Assembly (NCBI GenBank): GCA_947496215.1
Contig: CANMCF010000011.1
Span: forward strand, 62,001-126,000
From: an uncultured Bizionia sp.
GTDB taxonomy: Bacteria; Bacteroidota; Bacteroidia; Flavobacteriales; Flavobacteriaceae
Direction: 5' to 3'
Length of the DNA stretch: 64,000 nt
Positions 29,349-38,123 of this stretch are shown here, in pieces; the stretch's first letter is position 1; every line of letters begins with the position of its first letter. The notes below the pieces were generated by a model. It saw only the letters and a list, made by a program, of their open reading frames with translations, was not told where the DNA came from and did no database searches. The position numbers and the translations under genes are program-made.

Positions 29349-30237
29349 TCTCTAGTATTATCATACTATTTGTCTTAACATAAGTTAAATTAAGAGGTAA
29401 CGTTATTGCCTTCAAGGCTACGTCAATGTCATCATGCGTAAAACTCCCTGTAAATAATTGCTCCTCATCAATATTATTAACAGTAATTGTCACATTATAT
29501 TGTCTCTCCAGTTCCAAGAGGATGTTTTTTAGGGGGATGCTGGTAAAATGACTCTCGTTATTGATCCAAGATGGGTTTTTTAGAGAAGTATCGGTTTTGT
29601 CTATGTATTCACCATTAATCATCAAGAAGCTGTTTCCAGGTTTCAATACGACAGATTTCGAATTGTATTCGACATTTACAGCACCTTCGTAACAAGTCAC
29701 TTCAAAGTAATTGTTTCTGTCTTTTACATTGAATTCCGTGCCAAGTACGGTCACGATGCCATTATTTGTCTTTACTTTAAACTTGGAGCCTTTGGCTACT
29801 TTGAAATAAGCTTCACCTTCTAGCTCAATTTCCCTATCTTCATCCCATTTGTTTTTGTTGTATGAAATGGACGATTCTGCATTGATGGTTACAATCGAGG
29901 AATCAGGCAAATCAATGGTTTCCTTTTGTGCAGCCAATGTGGCTGCATTGGTATTTAACGTAGTCGTATAATAGTAAGAGCCAAAACATATGGTAAGAAT
30001 GGCCGCAATTCTCAATATCGGCTTAACCCAATTGTTTGTGTTTTTAGATTTGTTTTTCAAAGTCGTGTTCAAACGACCCAATTCCAGATCAGTATCGAAG
30101 TCTTCAGCTTTGAACTGCTTTAAACCATTGGCTAGCTTAACCAAGTCCTTGTGATCCTCAAGCTGTTTGAAGGCTTTAAGTTCCTCAGGACTTAGCTCAT
30201 TGTCTAACCATTTCTTTATTAAATCTTCTCTTTTCAT
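29341..30237 (-). CDS. FecR-family anti-sigma factor
   Basis: 298 aa. An N-terminal cytoplasmic segment (1-72), one membrane helix (about 73-92, ILRIAAILTICFGSYYY), then the periplasmic FecR domain (IDLPDSSIVTINAESSI, EGEAYFKV) and a C-terminal DUF4974 region. It would hold the ECF sigma factor inactive and relay signals from the STN receptor. It starts 13 bases downstream of a perfect copy of the 34-bp element found also before the lipoprotein gene, and its stop overlaps the receptor start by eight bases. Confidence 0.93.
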   Translation of the reverse strand: MKREDLIKKWLDNELSPEELKAFKQLEDHKDLVKLANGLKQFKAEDFDTDLELGRLNTTLKNKSKNTNNWVKPILRIAAILTICFGSYYYTTTLNTNAATLAAQKETIDLPDSSIVTINAESSISYNKNKWDEDREIELEGEAYFKVAKGSKFKVKTNNGIVTVLGTEFNVKDRNNYFEVTCYEGAVNVEYNSKSVVLKPGNSFLMINGEYIDKTDTSLKNPSWINNESHFTSIPLKNILLELERQYNVTITVNNIDEEQLFTGSFTHDDIDVALKAITLPLNLTYVKTNSMIILESE

Positions 30238-30250
30238 ATTCTACATTCAA

Positions 30251-30284
30251 CTATAAAACAACTCTACTTTGAAAACTCCTACCT
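30251..30284 (-). repeat. 34-bp element, copy upstream of fecR
   Basis: Perfect inverted copy of 30885-30918. Read on the minus strand it begins AGGTAGGAGTTTTC and ends GTTGTTTTATAG and lies 13 bases before the fecR ATG. Inside it GTAGGAGTT and GTAGAGTTG form spaced direct half-repeats. Confidence 0.9.
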
Positions 30285-30314
30285 AATTAGAAGTTTAATT
30301 TATATTAAAATAGT

Positions 30315-30830
30315 TTAAATTTCCTTTATATCCTCTCTTAATTTTTTCAAAGCGCCATAGATGCGCTTCTCCACTGCTTTTATGCTTATATCCAAAAGCT
30401 CTGCTATTTCCCTATGTTTTTTACCTTCGACTCTATTCAATAGAAAGGCGGAGCGCTGTGCCTCTGTTAAATTGGAAATGGCAGCTTGTAATTTCTGCAT
30501 ATATTCATTTTCCTCCATTAAAAACTCAGGACTCTCGTTTGTATGGTGCTTTTGTGGTTTTTCTCTGTATTTCAATTTTACTTTTTGGTGTTTCACCTCA
30601 TTCAACATTAAGTTGTTGCCAACGGTAAAAAGATAGCTTTTTGCTTTTTCTGGCTTCACTTTGCCACAATTTTCCCAAAGCTTTATAAAAGACTCTTGTA
30701 CCTTGTCCTTTGGATTTAGATGACTTCCAAACTTATAGTGTAAAAAATCGTGTAGATCTTTGGCATACTTTTTAAAAAAAGTATTGAAAAGCATTTCATT
30801 ACAAATATTATCATGTAAGTTTTTAATCAT
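30315..30830 (-). CDS. ECF-type RNA polymerase sigma factor
   Basis: 171 aa. Sigma-70 region 2 (about 12-78, with DKVQESFIKLWEN) and region 4 helix-turn-helix (about 112-165, TEAQRSAFLLNRVEGKKHREIAELLDIS in pieces). No sigma-1 or 3. It heads a minus-strand unit with fecR and the TonB receptor but has a 77-base gap to fecR containing one copy of the 34-bp element; the other copy sits upstream of its start, in the divergent gap. It is the probable regulator of both. Confidence 0.93.
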   Translation of the reverse strand: MIKNLHDNICNEMLFNTFFKKYAKDLHDFLHYKFGSHLNPKDKVQESFIKLWENCGKVKPEKAKSYLFTVGNNLMLNEVKHQKVKLKYREKPQKHHTNESPEFLMEENEYMQKLQAAISNLTEAQRSAFLLNRVEGKKHREIAELLDISIKAVEKRIYGALKKLREDIKEI

Positions 30831-30884
30831 ATTGTTTCATAAAAAATCAAAATGCAAAGAAGAAACAATTTTTTCAAATTGTCA

Positions 30885-30918
30885 AGGTAGGAGTTTTCAA
30901 AGTAGAGTTGTTTTATAG
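30885..30918 (+). repeat. 34-bp element, copy upstream of the lipoprotein
   Basis: Perfect match in opposite orientation to 30251-30284, so both copies point toward their downstream gene. This copy ends 54 bases before the lipoprotein ATG. A separate 7-bp palindrome (ACAATTT, loop TTTC, AAATTGT at 30865-30882) lies beside it. Confidence 0.9.
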
Positions 30919-30972
30919 ACGAAAGCATAAAAATTGCTATGAAGAGAAAATAATTTAAAAATATTTTGCATT

Positions 30973-32706
30973 ATGAAACCATCCCTAAAAAGAAATAATT
31001 CAAAAAAACGCCCTTTCTTACCATTGACAATCGCACTTGTGTTTACAATATTCCTTCTACTATTCACATCTTGTCAAGATGAAGTTATAGAAATAATAGG
31101 GCCTGATGAACAAGAAACGATAGGAGCCAATTCCAACTTGGCTAGACTCATACAAAACACGACTCAATTGGATGGGTCTGTTGACAATATCATAGACAAT
31201 GCGAGTTGTCTATTCATAGAATTACCAGTAACGGTATCTGTAAATGGTGTCGAGATCATAATAGATTCGGAAGAGGATTACGAAGTTATAGAAGCGATTT
31301 TTGATGAGTTTGGAACGGATGAGGACACACTTGAGATTATTTTTCCCATTATCATTGTATTAAGCGATTATTCCGAAATCGAGATTAACAATGAAGATGA
31401 ATTGGAAGTTTTCATTGATGAATGTCTAGGAGAGAATGAACAAGATGAGGATATCGAATGTATTGATTTTCAGTACCCGGTAAGCATCTCCATATACGAT
31501 ACGAATTTTGAAGTTATTGAAACAGTCGTTATCGAAGACGATGAAGCTTTATATGCTTTTATCGAAAATCTAGATGGGTCTGTTTTGGCAAGTTTGAATT
31601 TCCCTGTAACTATGGTCTTAAGTGACGGATCAACGGTAGAAGTCAATAACAACCAAGAGTTGGAGATGGCCATTGAAGAAGTTGAAAACGAGTGTGATGA
31701 AGATGATGACAATGATTGGGATGACGATGATGAGGACGAATGTACCGAAGAGTTTGTAGAATTGGCTTTGAAAGAATGCATTTGGAACATAGTATCCTAC
31801 AATGGAGATGACGTATTTGTAAATTACGATATTGCATTCGATCCAAATTATGGGGTCACGGTATCGGAAAATGGAAATGTCATTCATGATGGAACTTGGT
31901 CGGTATCTGTAGGTGATGAAAACAACATATTAGTGAATCTTGAAACTTCATTTCAAGATTTGAACGGAAGTTGGACAGTGGTAGAATGCCAAATAGATAG
32001 ATTTGCATTGGTGCAAGAAACAGCATCAGGTGTAGTCGTGGAAATGGTGATTGAAAGGGATTGTGAAACAGATGAAAACCCTTTCGAATGCTTTACTAGC
32101 TTCAATGCAACAATAGCAGAGTGCGATGATGATGGTGATTATTTTGCAGTATTCAATCTAACACAGGCGTTCAGTAATTGTACACAGCCAAACGAGCATG
32201 TGGTTTCATATCACGAGACGCTTCAAGATGCAGAGAGTGGAATGAATGCATTGTCAGAACCAACGGCATATACAAACACAGTTCCGACATACCAAACAAT
32301 ATACATTAGGGTAGAGCTGACATCGAATACCAATACATATGAAGTCTTTGAGATAGAACTGATAGTGGAGAATTGTGACACTACATGTACAGAGTTGGCT
32401 GTAGACGATTATTTGCAAACCTGCATTTGGAATGTTGTCAACTTTAACAGTAGCGACGATTTGATCATTTTCGATTTGGATTTTAATGATGATGGTACGG
32501 TATTGATCACAGGAGATGGGCAAACGATTACCGCAATGTGGTCCACATCTCAAACAGCTGATGGTGTTTGGGTGGAGTTCGATGGTGTAAATGGAGGAAA
32601 CATCCAAGCCATTACGGGAAACTGGCTGATTGTTGAGTGCGACCCAGACCGATTGGAGATGACCAAAAATGACGATACGATGGTAATGGAACAAGATTGT
32701 AATTAA
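30973..32706 (+). CDS. Modular acidic lipoprotein, divergent from the ECF sigma operon
   Basis: 577 aa. Basic N-terminus, hydrophobic stretch and lipobox FTSC give a lipidated Cys34. Two related modules follow (about 76-155 and 160-240; each has a PV[TS][VI]S strand, an E/D-rich loop, LSD-S or LSDGS and a closing Cys). A CDEDDDNDWDDDDEDEC acidic bridge follows. Two further related modules begin at LKECIWNIV and LQTCIWNVV and end in ERDC and EQDC, separated by a domain with DDDGDYFAVFNLT and QTIYIRVEL seen in Bacteroidota adhesins. Acidic loops suggest calcium binding, which is inference. It is driven toward by the 34-bp element and ends at a terminator, so it probably belongs to the sigma regulon and sits on the cell surface. 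Confidence 0.85.
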   Translation: MKPSLKRNNSKKRPFLPLTIALVFTIFLLLFTSCQDEVIEIIGPDEQETIGANSNLARLIQNTTQLDGSVDNIIDNASCLFIELPVTVSVNGVEIIIDSEEDYEVIEAIFDEFGTDEDTLEIIFPIIIVLSDYSEIEINNEDELEVFIDECLGENEQDEDIECIDFQYPVSISIYDTNFEVIETVVIEDDEALYAFIENLDGSVLASLNFPVTMVLSDGSTVEVNNNQELEMAIEEVENECDEDDDNDWDDDDEDECTEEFVELALKECIWNIVSYNGDDVFVNYDIAFDPNYGVTVSENGNVIHDGTWSVSVGDENNILVNLETSFQDLNGSWTVVECQIDRFALVQETASGVVVEMVIERDCETDENPFECFTSFNATIAECDDDGDYFAVFNLTQAFSNCTQPNEHVVSYHETLQDAESGMNALSEPTAYTNTVPTYQTIYIRVELTSNTNTYEVFEIELIVENCDTTCTELAVDDYLQTCIWNVVNFNSSDDLIIFDLDFNDDGTVLITGDGQTITAMWSTSQTADGVWVEFDGVNGGNIQAITGNWLIVECDPDRLEMTKNDDTMVMEQDCN

Positions 32707-32780
32707 AGTTTTAGTAGGTAGTTAATAGAAAAATCAAGATTTTTCCCAGATTTTAATTTTTTAGTTGATTATTAAGTAGG

Positions 32781-32812
32781 AAAGAGCCATCTCACAAGAT
32801 GGCTCTTTTGTT
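32781..32812 (+). terminator. Intrinsic terminator after the lipoprotein
   Basis: AAAGAGCCATCT (32781-32792) pairs with AGATGGCTCTTT (32797-32808) over a CACA loop, followed by more Ts. Confidence 0.93.
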
Positions 32813-32959
32813 TCATACAAAAGAGAAAGTAACAATCGTAAAACTTCGGATAATTGTTGGATGAGGAAAAAAGCCCTTGGTTTTTTAAGGAACTCATAAT
32901 TAAACAGGAAATCCTTTGAAAACGGGAATTTAAGTAAAGAAAAAAACAAAATATTTCTT

Positions 32960-32967
32960 TACTTTTG
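32960..32967 (+). promoter_or_regulatory. -7 element for ffh
   Basis: TACTTTTG fits TAnnTTTG, 24 bases before the chosen ffh ATG. It includes the TTG at 32965 that an ORF scan could mistake for a start. Confidence 0.7.
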
Positions 32968-32991
32968 CAATTCTTAAAAAGTCTATATACT

Positions 32992-34320
32992 ATGTTTAAT
33001 AATTTAAGTGAGAAGTTAGATAAAGCGTTACACGTCTTAAAGGGGCACGGAAGCATAACCGAGGTTAATGTAGCCGAAACCTTGAAAGAGGTTCGTCGTG
33101 CGCTATTGGATGCCGATGTCAACTTTAAAATCGCTAAGGAATTTACCAAAAAAGTAAAGGAAAAAGCACTTGGAGAAAACGTATTGACGACTTTACAACC
33201 TGGACAATTAATGGTCAAGATCGTCAAGGACGAATTAACCGAGTTAATGGGAGGTGATGCAGCTGGATTGAATTTATCGGGAAAGCCAAGTGTAATCTTG
33301 ATGTCTGGATTGCAAGGATCTGGTAAGACGACCTTCTCAGGGAAATTGGCGAATTACTTAAAAACAAAGAAAACAAAAAAGCCTTTATTGGTTGCTTGTG
33401 ATGTATATCGTCCTGCAGCAATAGACCAATTGCATGTGGTAGGTGACCAACTTAAAGTAGAGGTTTATAGTGATAAGGGAAATAACGATCCCGTAGCCAT
33501 TGCAAAAGCAGGTATAGCTCACGCAAAAGCGAATGGACATAATGTGGTGATCATCGATACCGCCGGTCGTTTGGCAGTAGATGAGGCGATGATGACGGAA
33601 ATCTCCAACATTCATACGGCCATAGAGCCACAAGAAACACTTTTCGTGGTGGATTCCATGACAGGTCAAGATGCCGTAAATACGGCCAAAGCCTTCAACG
33701 ATGTCTTGAATTTCGATGGGGTGATATTAACGAAGTTAGATGGTGATACTCGTGGTGGAGCAGCAATATCCATTAAATCGGTTGTAAATAAACCAATCAA
33801 GTTCATCGGTACTGGAGAAAAAATGGAAGCAATAGATGTATTCTATCCATCTCGTATGGCAGATCGTATCTTGGGGATGGGAGATGTTGTATCCTTGGTT
33901 GAAAGAGCTCAAGAACAGTTTGACGAAGAGGAAGCACGTAAGCTTCAAAAGAAAATAGCAAAGAACCAATTTGGGTTTGATGATTTCTTGAAGCAGATTC
34001 AGCAAATCAAGAAAATGGGTAATATGAAAGATCTCGTTGGAATGATTCCAGGTGCTGGTAAAATGATGAAAGATATCGATATCGATGATGATGCCTTCAA
34101 ACACATCGAAGCCATCATACATTCCATGACAGAAAAAGAACGCACAAACCCAGCAATAATAAATGCAAGTCGAAAAAAGCGAATAGGAAAGGGTTCTGGA
34201 ACTTCTGTGACGCAAGTAAACCAATTGCTCAAGCAGTTTAATCAGATGAGCAAAATGATGAAAATGATGCAAGGTGGAGGCGGAAAGCGCATGATGCAAG
34301 CAATGAAAAACATGAGGTAA
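32992..34320 (+). CDS. ffh: Signal recognition particle protein (SRP54)
   Basis: Ffh, 442 aa from ATG 32992 (MFNNLSEKLDKALH, the normal family start). The NG GTPase domain has GLQGSGKTT, DTAGR and TKLDGDTRGG; the methionine-rich M domain that binds signal peptides and 4.5S RNA is at the C-terminus (MSKMMKMMQGGG). The frame extends upstream to a TTG at 32965, but that codon is inside the -7 promoter element, so the ATG is preferred. It targets inner-membrane proteins to the SecYEG translocon. Confidence 0.97.
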   Translation: MFNNLSEKLDKALHVLKGHGSITEVNVAETLKEVRRALLDADVNFKIAKEFTKKVKEKALGENVLTTLQPGQLMVKIVKDELTELMGGDAAGLNLSGKPSVILMSGLQGSGKTTFSGKLANYLKTKKTKKPLLVACDVYRPAAIDQLHVVGDQLKVEVYSDKGNNDPVAIAKAGIAHAKANGHNVVIIDTAGRLAVDEAMMTEISNIHTAIEPQETLFVVDSMTGQDAVNTAKAFNDVLNFDGVILTKLDGDTRGGAAISIKSVVNKPIKFIGTGEKMEAIDVFYPSRMADRILGMGDVVSLVERAQEQFDEEEARKLQKKIAKNQFGFDDFLKQIQQIKKMGNMKDLVGMIPGAGKMMKDIDIDDDAFKHIEAIIHSMTEKERTNPAIINASRKKRIGKGSGTSVTQVNQLLKQFNQMSKMMKMMQGGGGKRMMQAMKNMR

Positions 34321-34416
34321 TCCCTCGTGTTTTTTATTTATATAAAGAATTAATTGAAATTAAATGGTTCCGATTACCATCGGCCAGACGTTCAACACAA
34401 TAACAGTTTAACAACA

Positions 34417-35298
34417 ATGACAATTTTAGACGGAAAAAAAGTAAGCAACGACATTAAAGACGAAATTACTGCTGAGGTAAAGAAAATGAAAGACAATGGG
34501 GAAAAAGTTCCGCATTTGGCTGCAGTTATCGTTGGTAATGATGGTGCAAGTTTAACCTATGTGGGTAGTAAGGTGAGAGCTTGTGAACGTGTGGGCTTTG
34601 AATCTACGATGGTTAGGCTATCCAATACGACAAGCGAAATAGAATTGTTGGATAAGATTGAAGAGTTGAATAACAATGAAGATATCGATGGTTTTATCAT
34701 TCAGTTGCCATTGCCCCCACAAATAAATACGCAAAAGGTATTGATGGCCGTACATCCGGATAAGGATGTAGATGGATTTCACCCGATGAATTTTGGAAAG
34801 ATGGCATTGGACATGTCCACATTCATCCCAGCCACACCATTTGGAATTTTGGAGTTGTTGGACCGCTACAATGTAGATACGAAAGGAAAGCATACGGTCG
34901 TTATTGGGCGTTCCCATATCGTGGGAAGACCAATGAGCATTCTAATGGGGAGAAAAGGATTTCCAGGGAATTCTACAGTAACATTGACGCATAGCCATAC
35001 CAAGAACATTACTCAAATCATCTCACAAGCAGATATTGTGATTTCTGCGCTTGGAGTACCTAATTTCCTAAAGGCGGAAATGGTAAAGGACGATGCTGTG
35101 ATCATAGATGTTGGTATTACCCGTGTTCCAGACGAAACCCTTCCAAAGGGATACAAGATCACAGGAGATGTAGATTTCGAGAATGTAAGCAAGAAAGCAA
35201 GTTACATTACACCTGTACCTGGAGGAGTAGGGCCAATGACCATAGCGATGCTTTTAAAGAATACATTGTTGGCGAGAGAGCGCCACAGACTGTTATAG
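34417..35298 (+). CDS. folD: Methylenetetrahydrofolate dehydrogenase / cyclohydrolase
   Basis: FolD, 293 aa from ATG 34417 (MTILDGKKVSNDIK). Family motifs are YVGSKVRACERVGF with the catalytic Lys, the QLPLPPQIN loop, PDKDVDGFHPMNFG and the NADP-binding GRSHIVGRPM. It interconverts methylene- and formyl-tetrahydrofolate. The frame could extend to 34354 (21 more residues), but MTILDGK is the conserved family start. A YwaF-like gene follows 30 bases on. Confidence 0.96.
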   Translation: MTILDGKKVSNDIKDEITAEVKKMKDNGEKVPHLAAVIVGNDGASLTYVGSKVRACERVGFESTMVRLSNTTSEIELLDKIEELNNNEDIDGFIIQLPLPPQINTQKVLMAVHPDKDVDGFHPMNFGKMALDMSTFIPATPFGILELLDRYNVDTKGKHTVVIGRSHIVGRPMSILMGRKGFPGNSTVTLTHSHTKNITQIISQADIVISALGVPNFLKAEMVKDDAVIIDVGITRVPDETLPKGYKITGDVDFENVSKKASYITPVPGGVGPMTIAMLLKNTLLARERHRLL

Positions 35299-35328
35299 CA
35301 AGCATATATCCGTATATTGTAGTTGGAT

Positions 35329-36051
35329 ATGAGATCTAATATTTTCTTTCTGGCTCAAAGAGTTCAAATGGGGACACAACAACATTTGGTACCTGTGTTC
35401 ATAGCTCTATGTTTTGGAGTGGGGCTAATATATGTTGCCAAACATAGGCTTAATGACAAGCAACAAAAGAATGTTTTTCATATTCTGGGCAGTTTTGTTT
35501 TTTTAACGATTCTTATTTTTAACATACATCTGCTTAGTTTGGGGAACTATGACATAAGTAAAGATTTACCTTTGTTTTTGTGTAGCTTCATGGGATTGAT
35601 CATACCCTTATATACATATTATAGAAAATATTGGACATACGAAATCTTGTTTTTTTGGGTCATTGCCGGAACAACACAAGGCGTGATTACGCCAGACATA
35701 GCAGATGGTTTTCCATCCTATGATTACTTTAGGTATTGGATTGTGCATCTAGGCCTGTTGATAGTGATGTTTTATGCGACGTTCGTATTTAACAATCGTC
35801 CAACTTTCAAAAGTGTATTCAAATCCATAATTGCACTACAATTTTATATGTTGATAATGTATTGTGTAAATTGGATCCTAGGTGCCAATTACACCTATTT
35901 GAACGCTAAGCCGGATGCTCCGTCTCTATTGGACTATATGGGAGATTGGCCTTATTATATCGTTACTGCCCAATTGGTGATTATTCCTTACTTTCTGATT
36001 ATATACCTACCTTTTTACATAGAAGAAAGAGTCTCCAAAAGGAAAAACTGA
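35329..36051 (+). CDS. YwaF / TIGR02206-family membrane protein
   Basis: 240 aa with about six or seven hydrophobic segments. The C-terminal ANYTYLNAKPDAPSLLDYMGDWPYYI block is the hallmark of this uncharacterised family. Start taken as ATG 35329; a TTG two codons earlier is also in frame. Located 30 bases after folD, no known function, and no visible terminator between them, so it could be co-transcribed. Confidence 0.88.
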   Translation: MRSNIFFLAQRVQMGTQQHLVPVFIALCFGVGLIYVAKHRLNDKQQKNVFHILGSFVFLTILIFNIHLLSLGNYDISKDLPLFLCSFMGLIIPLYTYYRKYWTYEILFFWVIAGTTQGVITPDIADGFPSYDYFRYWIVHLGLLIVMFYATFVFNNRPTFKSVFKSIIALQFYMLIMYCVNWILGANYTYLNAKPDAPSLLDYMGDWPYYIVTAQLVIIPYFLIIYLPFYIEERVSKRKN

Positions 36052-36218
36052 ATTACTTCGTGAAATTTGCACAACAAACAAAAAGCATGTTTCTGGTCTT
36101 TTGTAAGAAAAAGTTATGGAAATAACTTGAAGGACTTTTCTGCTTTTAGCTAAATTTTATCCGTCTTACCTACTAAATATGAGTAATGACGATCAATTTA
36201 TTACCTTATAGATAGTAA

Positions 36219-36419
36219 ATGTGTAAATTTAAATGTGTCATAAAAAAGACACTATCTTTTTTGGTATTGGTTGTTTTTGGTCTTTCAACAATTAGTACGG
36301 CTTCAGAAGAAACTTTTGGAGAAAAAATAACGATTTGTCATACCCCTCCAGGAAACTCAAGTAATAGACATGCTATTACGGAAAGCGATATTATAGGAGA
36401 TTGCAGCACTGGTAATTAA
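36219..36419 (+). CDS. Small exported protein with CHTPPGN motif
   Basis: 66 aa. Basic N-terminus and a hydrophobic core (TLSFLVLVVFGLSTISTAS) form a signal peptide with cleavage near ASE. The mature part has KITICHTPPGNSSNRHAIT and ends early with CSTGN. The motif is a reduced version of a Cys-His-Pro-Pro-Gly-Asn module seen in secreted Bacteroidota proteins, where it continues to a HxxHGD-like end that is absent here. Function unknown; a complete short form or truncation are both possible. Confidence 0.65.
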   Translation: MCKFKCVIKKTLSFLVLVVFGLSTISTASEETFGEKITICHTPPGNSSNRHAITESDIIGDCSTGN

Positions 36420-36497
36420 TCCATATATATGGATCAACTGAAAAAAGTGTATTCACTGATTGTTGTTAAACTTTGTAAGATATTTCTTTTAAAATAA

Positions 36498-36923
36498 TTA
36501 TTTGACAAATAATTGGTTCATATCTTTGAAGGATTTGAATTCTAGAGCATTACCAGCCGGATCTTTAAAGAACATAGTGGCTTGTTCTCCTGCCAATCCT
36601 TCAAATCTTATGTAGGGATCTATGATGAAATGTATGCCTTTTTGTTTTAGGTCTTTAGCGAAGGCATGAAATGAACCCCAAGGTAAGACAACACCATAAT
36701 GGGGTACTGGAACTGCTTTGCCATCTACGGCATTGGTTGTGGTCTCTTCATTGGATTTGGCTTTGTGGTGAATGACCAATTGGTGTCCGAAAAAGTTGAA
36801 ATCGACCCAATGATCACTACTCCTTCCTTCTTCACAGTTTAAGACATCTCGATAGAACAAACGACATTTTTCTAGATTGTCTACAGGTATGGCAATGTGA
36901 AAAGGTGATATGTTGGACTTCAT
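36498..36923 (-). CDS. VOC / glyoxalase-like family protein
   Basis: 141 aa with one vicinal-oxygen-chelate module pair: [21 protein letters not shown] at the start and [13 protein letters not shown] at the end. Metal ligands plausibly come from His9 and a later Glu. No substrate can be inferred. A structured inverted repeat lies immediately upstream of it on the minus strand (36945-37004). Confidence 0.85.
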   Translation of the reverse strand: MKSNISPFHIAIPVDNLEKCRLFYRDVLNCEEGRSSDHWVDFNFFGHQLVIHHKAKSNEETTTNAVDGKAVPVPHYGVVLPWGSFHAFAKDLKQKGIHFIIDPYIRFEGLAGEQATMFFKDPAGNALEFKSFKDMNQLFVK

Positions 36924-36944
36924 TAGAAATGGATTAAAGGTAAA

Positions 36945-37004
36945 TATGATCTAAGTTCAATTAAAAATGATTGGATTGAACTTCTTAATAGAACTTAGAT
37001 CATA
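36945..37004. repeat. 60-bp interleaved inverted repeats
   Basis: TATGATCTAAGTTC (36945-36958) is perfectly complementary to GAACTTAGATCATA (36991-37004). Inside, AAGTTCAAT (36953-36961) can alternatively pair with ATTGAACTT (36975-36983), so two exclusive hairpins are possible. It lies between the 193-aa exported protein and the VOC gene, both read on the minus strand. No T run is present in either direction. Confidence 0.7.
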
Positions 37005-37014
37005 AAAGTAACAA

Positions 37015-37596
37015 TTAATTTTCTTTTCTGGTACATTCAATCCTCCAAGTAGGGTAGACTATGGTTTCCGTTTTGTCAACCCATTCACCAACCCATTTAT
37101 AACCAGATTTGCTTATGTCATAGAAAGACAAACGGTAGAACCCTTCGGTTCCATTGGGCGCTTTTTGTTCTCGGTATAGGATTATCTTGTCATCCTTTTT
37201 GTTCCCCGTCCAAGTAGACAATGTTGTAGAAGGTTTTTTCGATGAGTAGTAATGTACGTACCATTTGCTGCTATCTGAGATAAATTGTCTTATGCTTCCC
37301 GAGTGTGCCCGATTGGCTTTTAATGTTTCGTCTTGCACTGCCATACCATTCATTATGTAAGACCACTTCCATATCATGTTTACAGGTTCATTCCAAGAAC
37401 CATCTTTTTTTCTAGAAAAGGATTTACAATTGCATTCTCCAATTAAAGGGGTGTAATCTTTGACCTGTTTAGGAGCTTCTGGATTTGGGCGGCCAAAGGG
37501 AAAAGCATCGGATGGTTCATATTCATAATTGTTTTGACCATATGATGTAATGGAGACAATTATTGTGAAGCATAGAAATAGTACAGTTTTTTTCAT
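37015..37596 (-). CDS. Exported protein, unknown (lipocalin-like fold possible)
   Basis: 193 aa with a signal peptide about 1-20 (cleavage at SYGQ). The mature part has W and G-rich beta-strand patterns (SWNEPVNMIWKWSYIMNGMAVQ; KWVGEWVDKTET), reminiscent of DUF1579-like single-barrel proteins that bind small ligands, but I cannot assign a family. Two Cys at CNC in the N-terminal part could be metal or disulfide sites. Followed on the minus strand by the inverted repeat at 36945. Confidence 0.65.
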   Translation of the reverse strand: MKKTVLFLCFTIIVSITSYGQNNYEYEPSDAFPFGRPNPEAPKQVKDYTPLIGECNCKSFSRKKDGSWNEPVNMIWKWSYIMNGMAVQDETLKANRAHSGSIRQFISDSSKWYVHYYSSKKPSTTLSTWTGNKKDDKIILYREQKAPNGTEGFYRLSFYDISKSGYKWVGEWVDKTETIVYPTWRIECTRKEN

Positions 37597-38123
37597 AATG
37601 TTCGTTGTTTGTGTTAATACTTCAAATTAAAACAAAAGATAGAGGCCATTTTGTTCAAATGCAGTGAATGAAATCCTATTTGCAGTGAATTGAGTTAATA
37701 AAAAGCCAAAAAAATTACTTTGGTTTATTCCATACCTAAATATTGAAGGATTGCAAAATAGTGTAAAGTAAGTAATGTAATCTTATTTAATGTGTAACTA
37801 TCTGATTTTTAGGTGAATTTTTTGTATTTTGCATTGATTTTTTGGTTGACCGCCCAAAAAAGGATGTTCGTTAAAGAACAATCATACTGTATGGAAATCG
37901 AACAGTAGTTTATGCTAAATTAAAGGTTGGTGTTATTTTGATGCATTTGTTTTATCCTTCGGGAAAGACTTATGTATTAACATATACCATTTCTAATGTA
38001 TGGGAATCCTAAGTGATTCCTCAAAATAGGAAATTTTATTAACCCCTTAACGTGACGGTAGAATTTTTAGGATAATATTGGAAACAATTGCCTTGCCGTT
38101 AGTTGAGATAAAAACAGCATAAA
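37597..38123. other. 527-base intergenic region, divergent promoters
   Basis: Separates two genes reading apart. No ORF of note. Seen: a 9-bp direct repeat GCAGTGAAT twice about 24 bases apart near 37660-37690, and GGAATC/GATTCC (38003-38008 and 38015-38020), a small palindrome about 105 bases before the M28 gene. No good TAnnTTTG match. Confidence 0.5.

Noticed and set aside
34354-34416. 21-residue N-terminal extension of FolD
   Set aside because: Family proteins start at MTILDGK; the extension is polar with no conservation expected.
36419-36434. 16-bp palindrome ATCCATATATATGGAT after the CHTPPGN gene
   Set aside because: AT-rich and short, with no T run or second copy seen; too likely by chance to call a site.
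38003-38020. GGAATC/GATTCC hairpin before the second M28 gene
   Set aside because: Only six base pairs with no associated promoter; noted in the intergenic entry but not supported as an operator.
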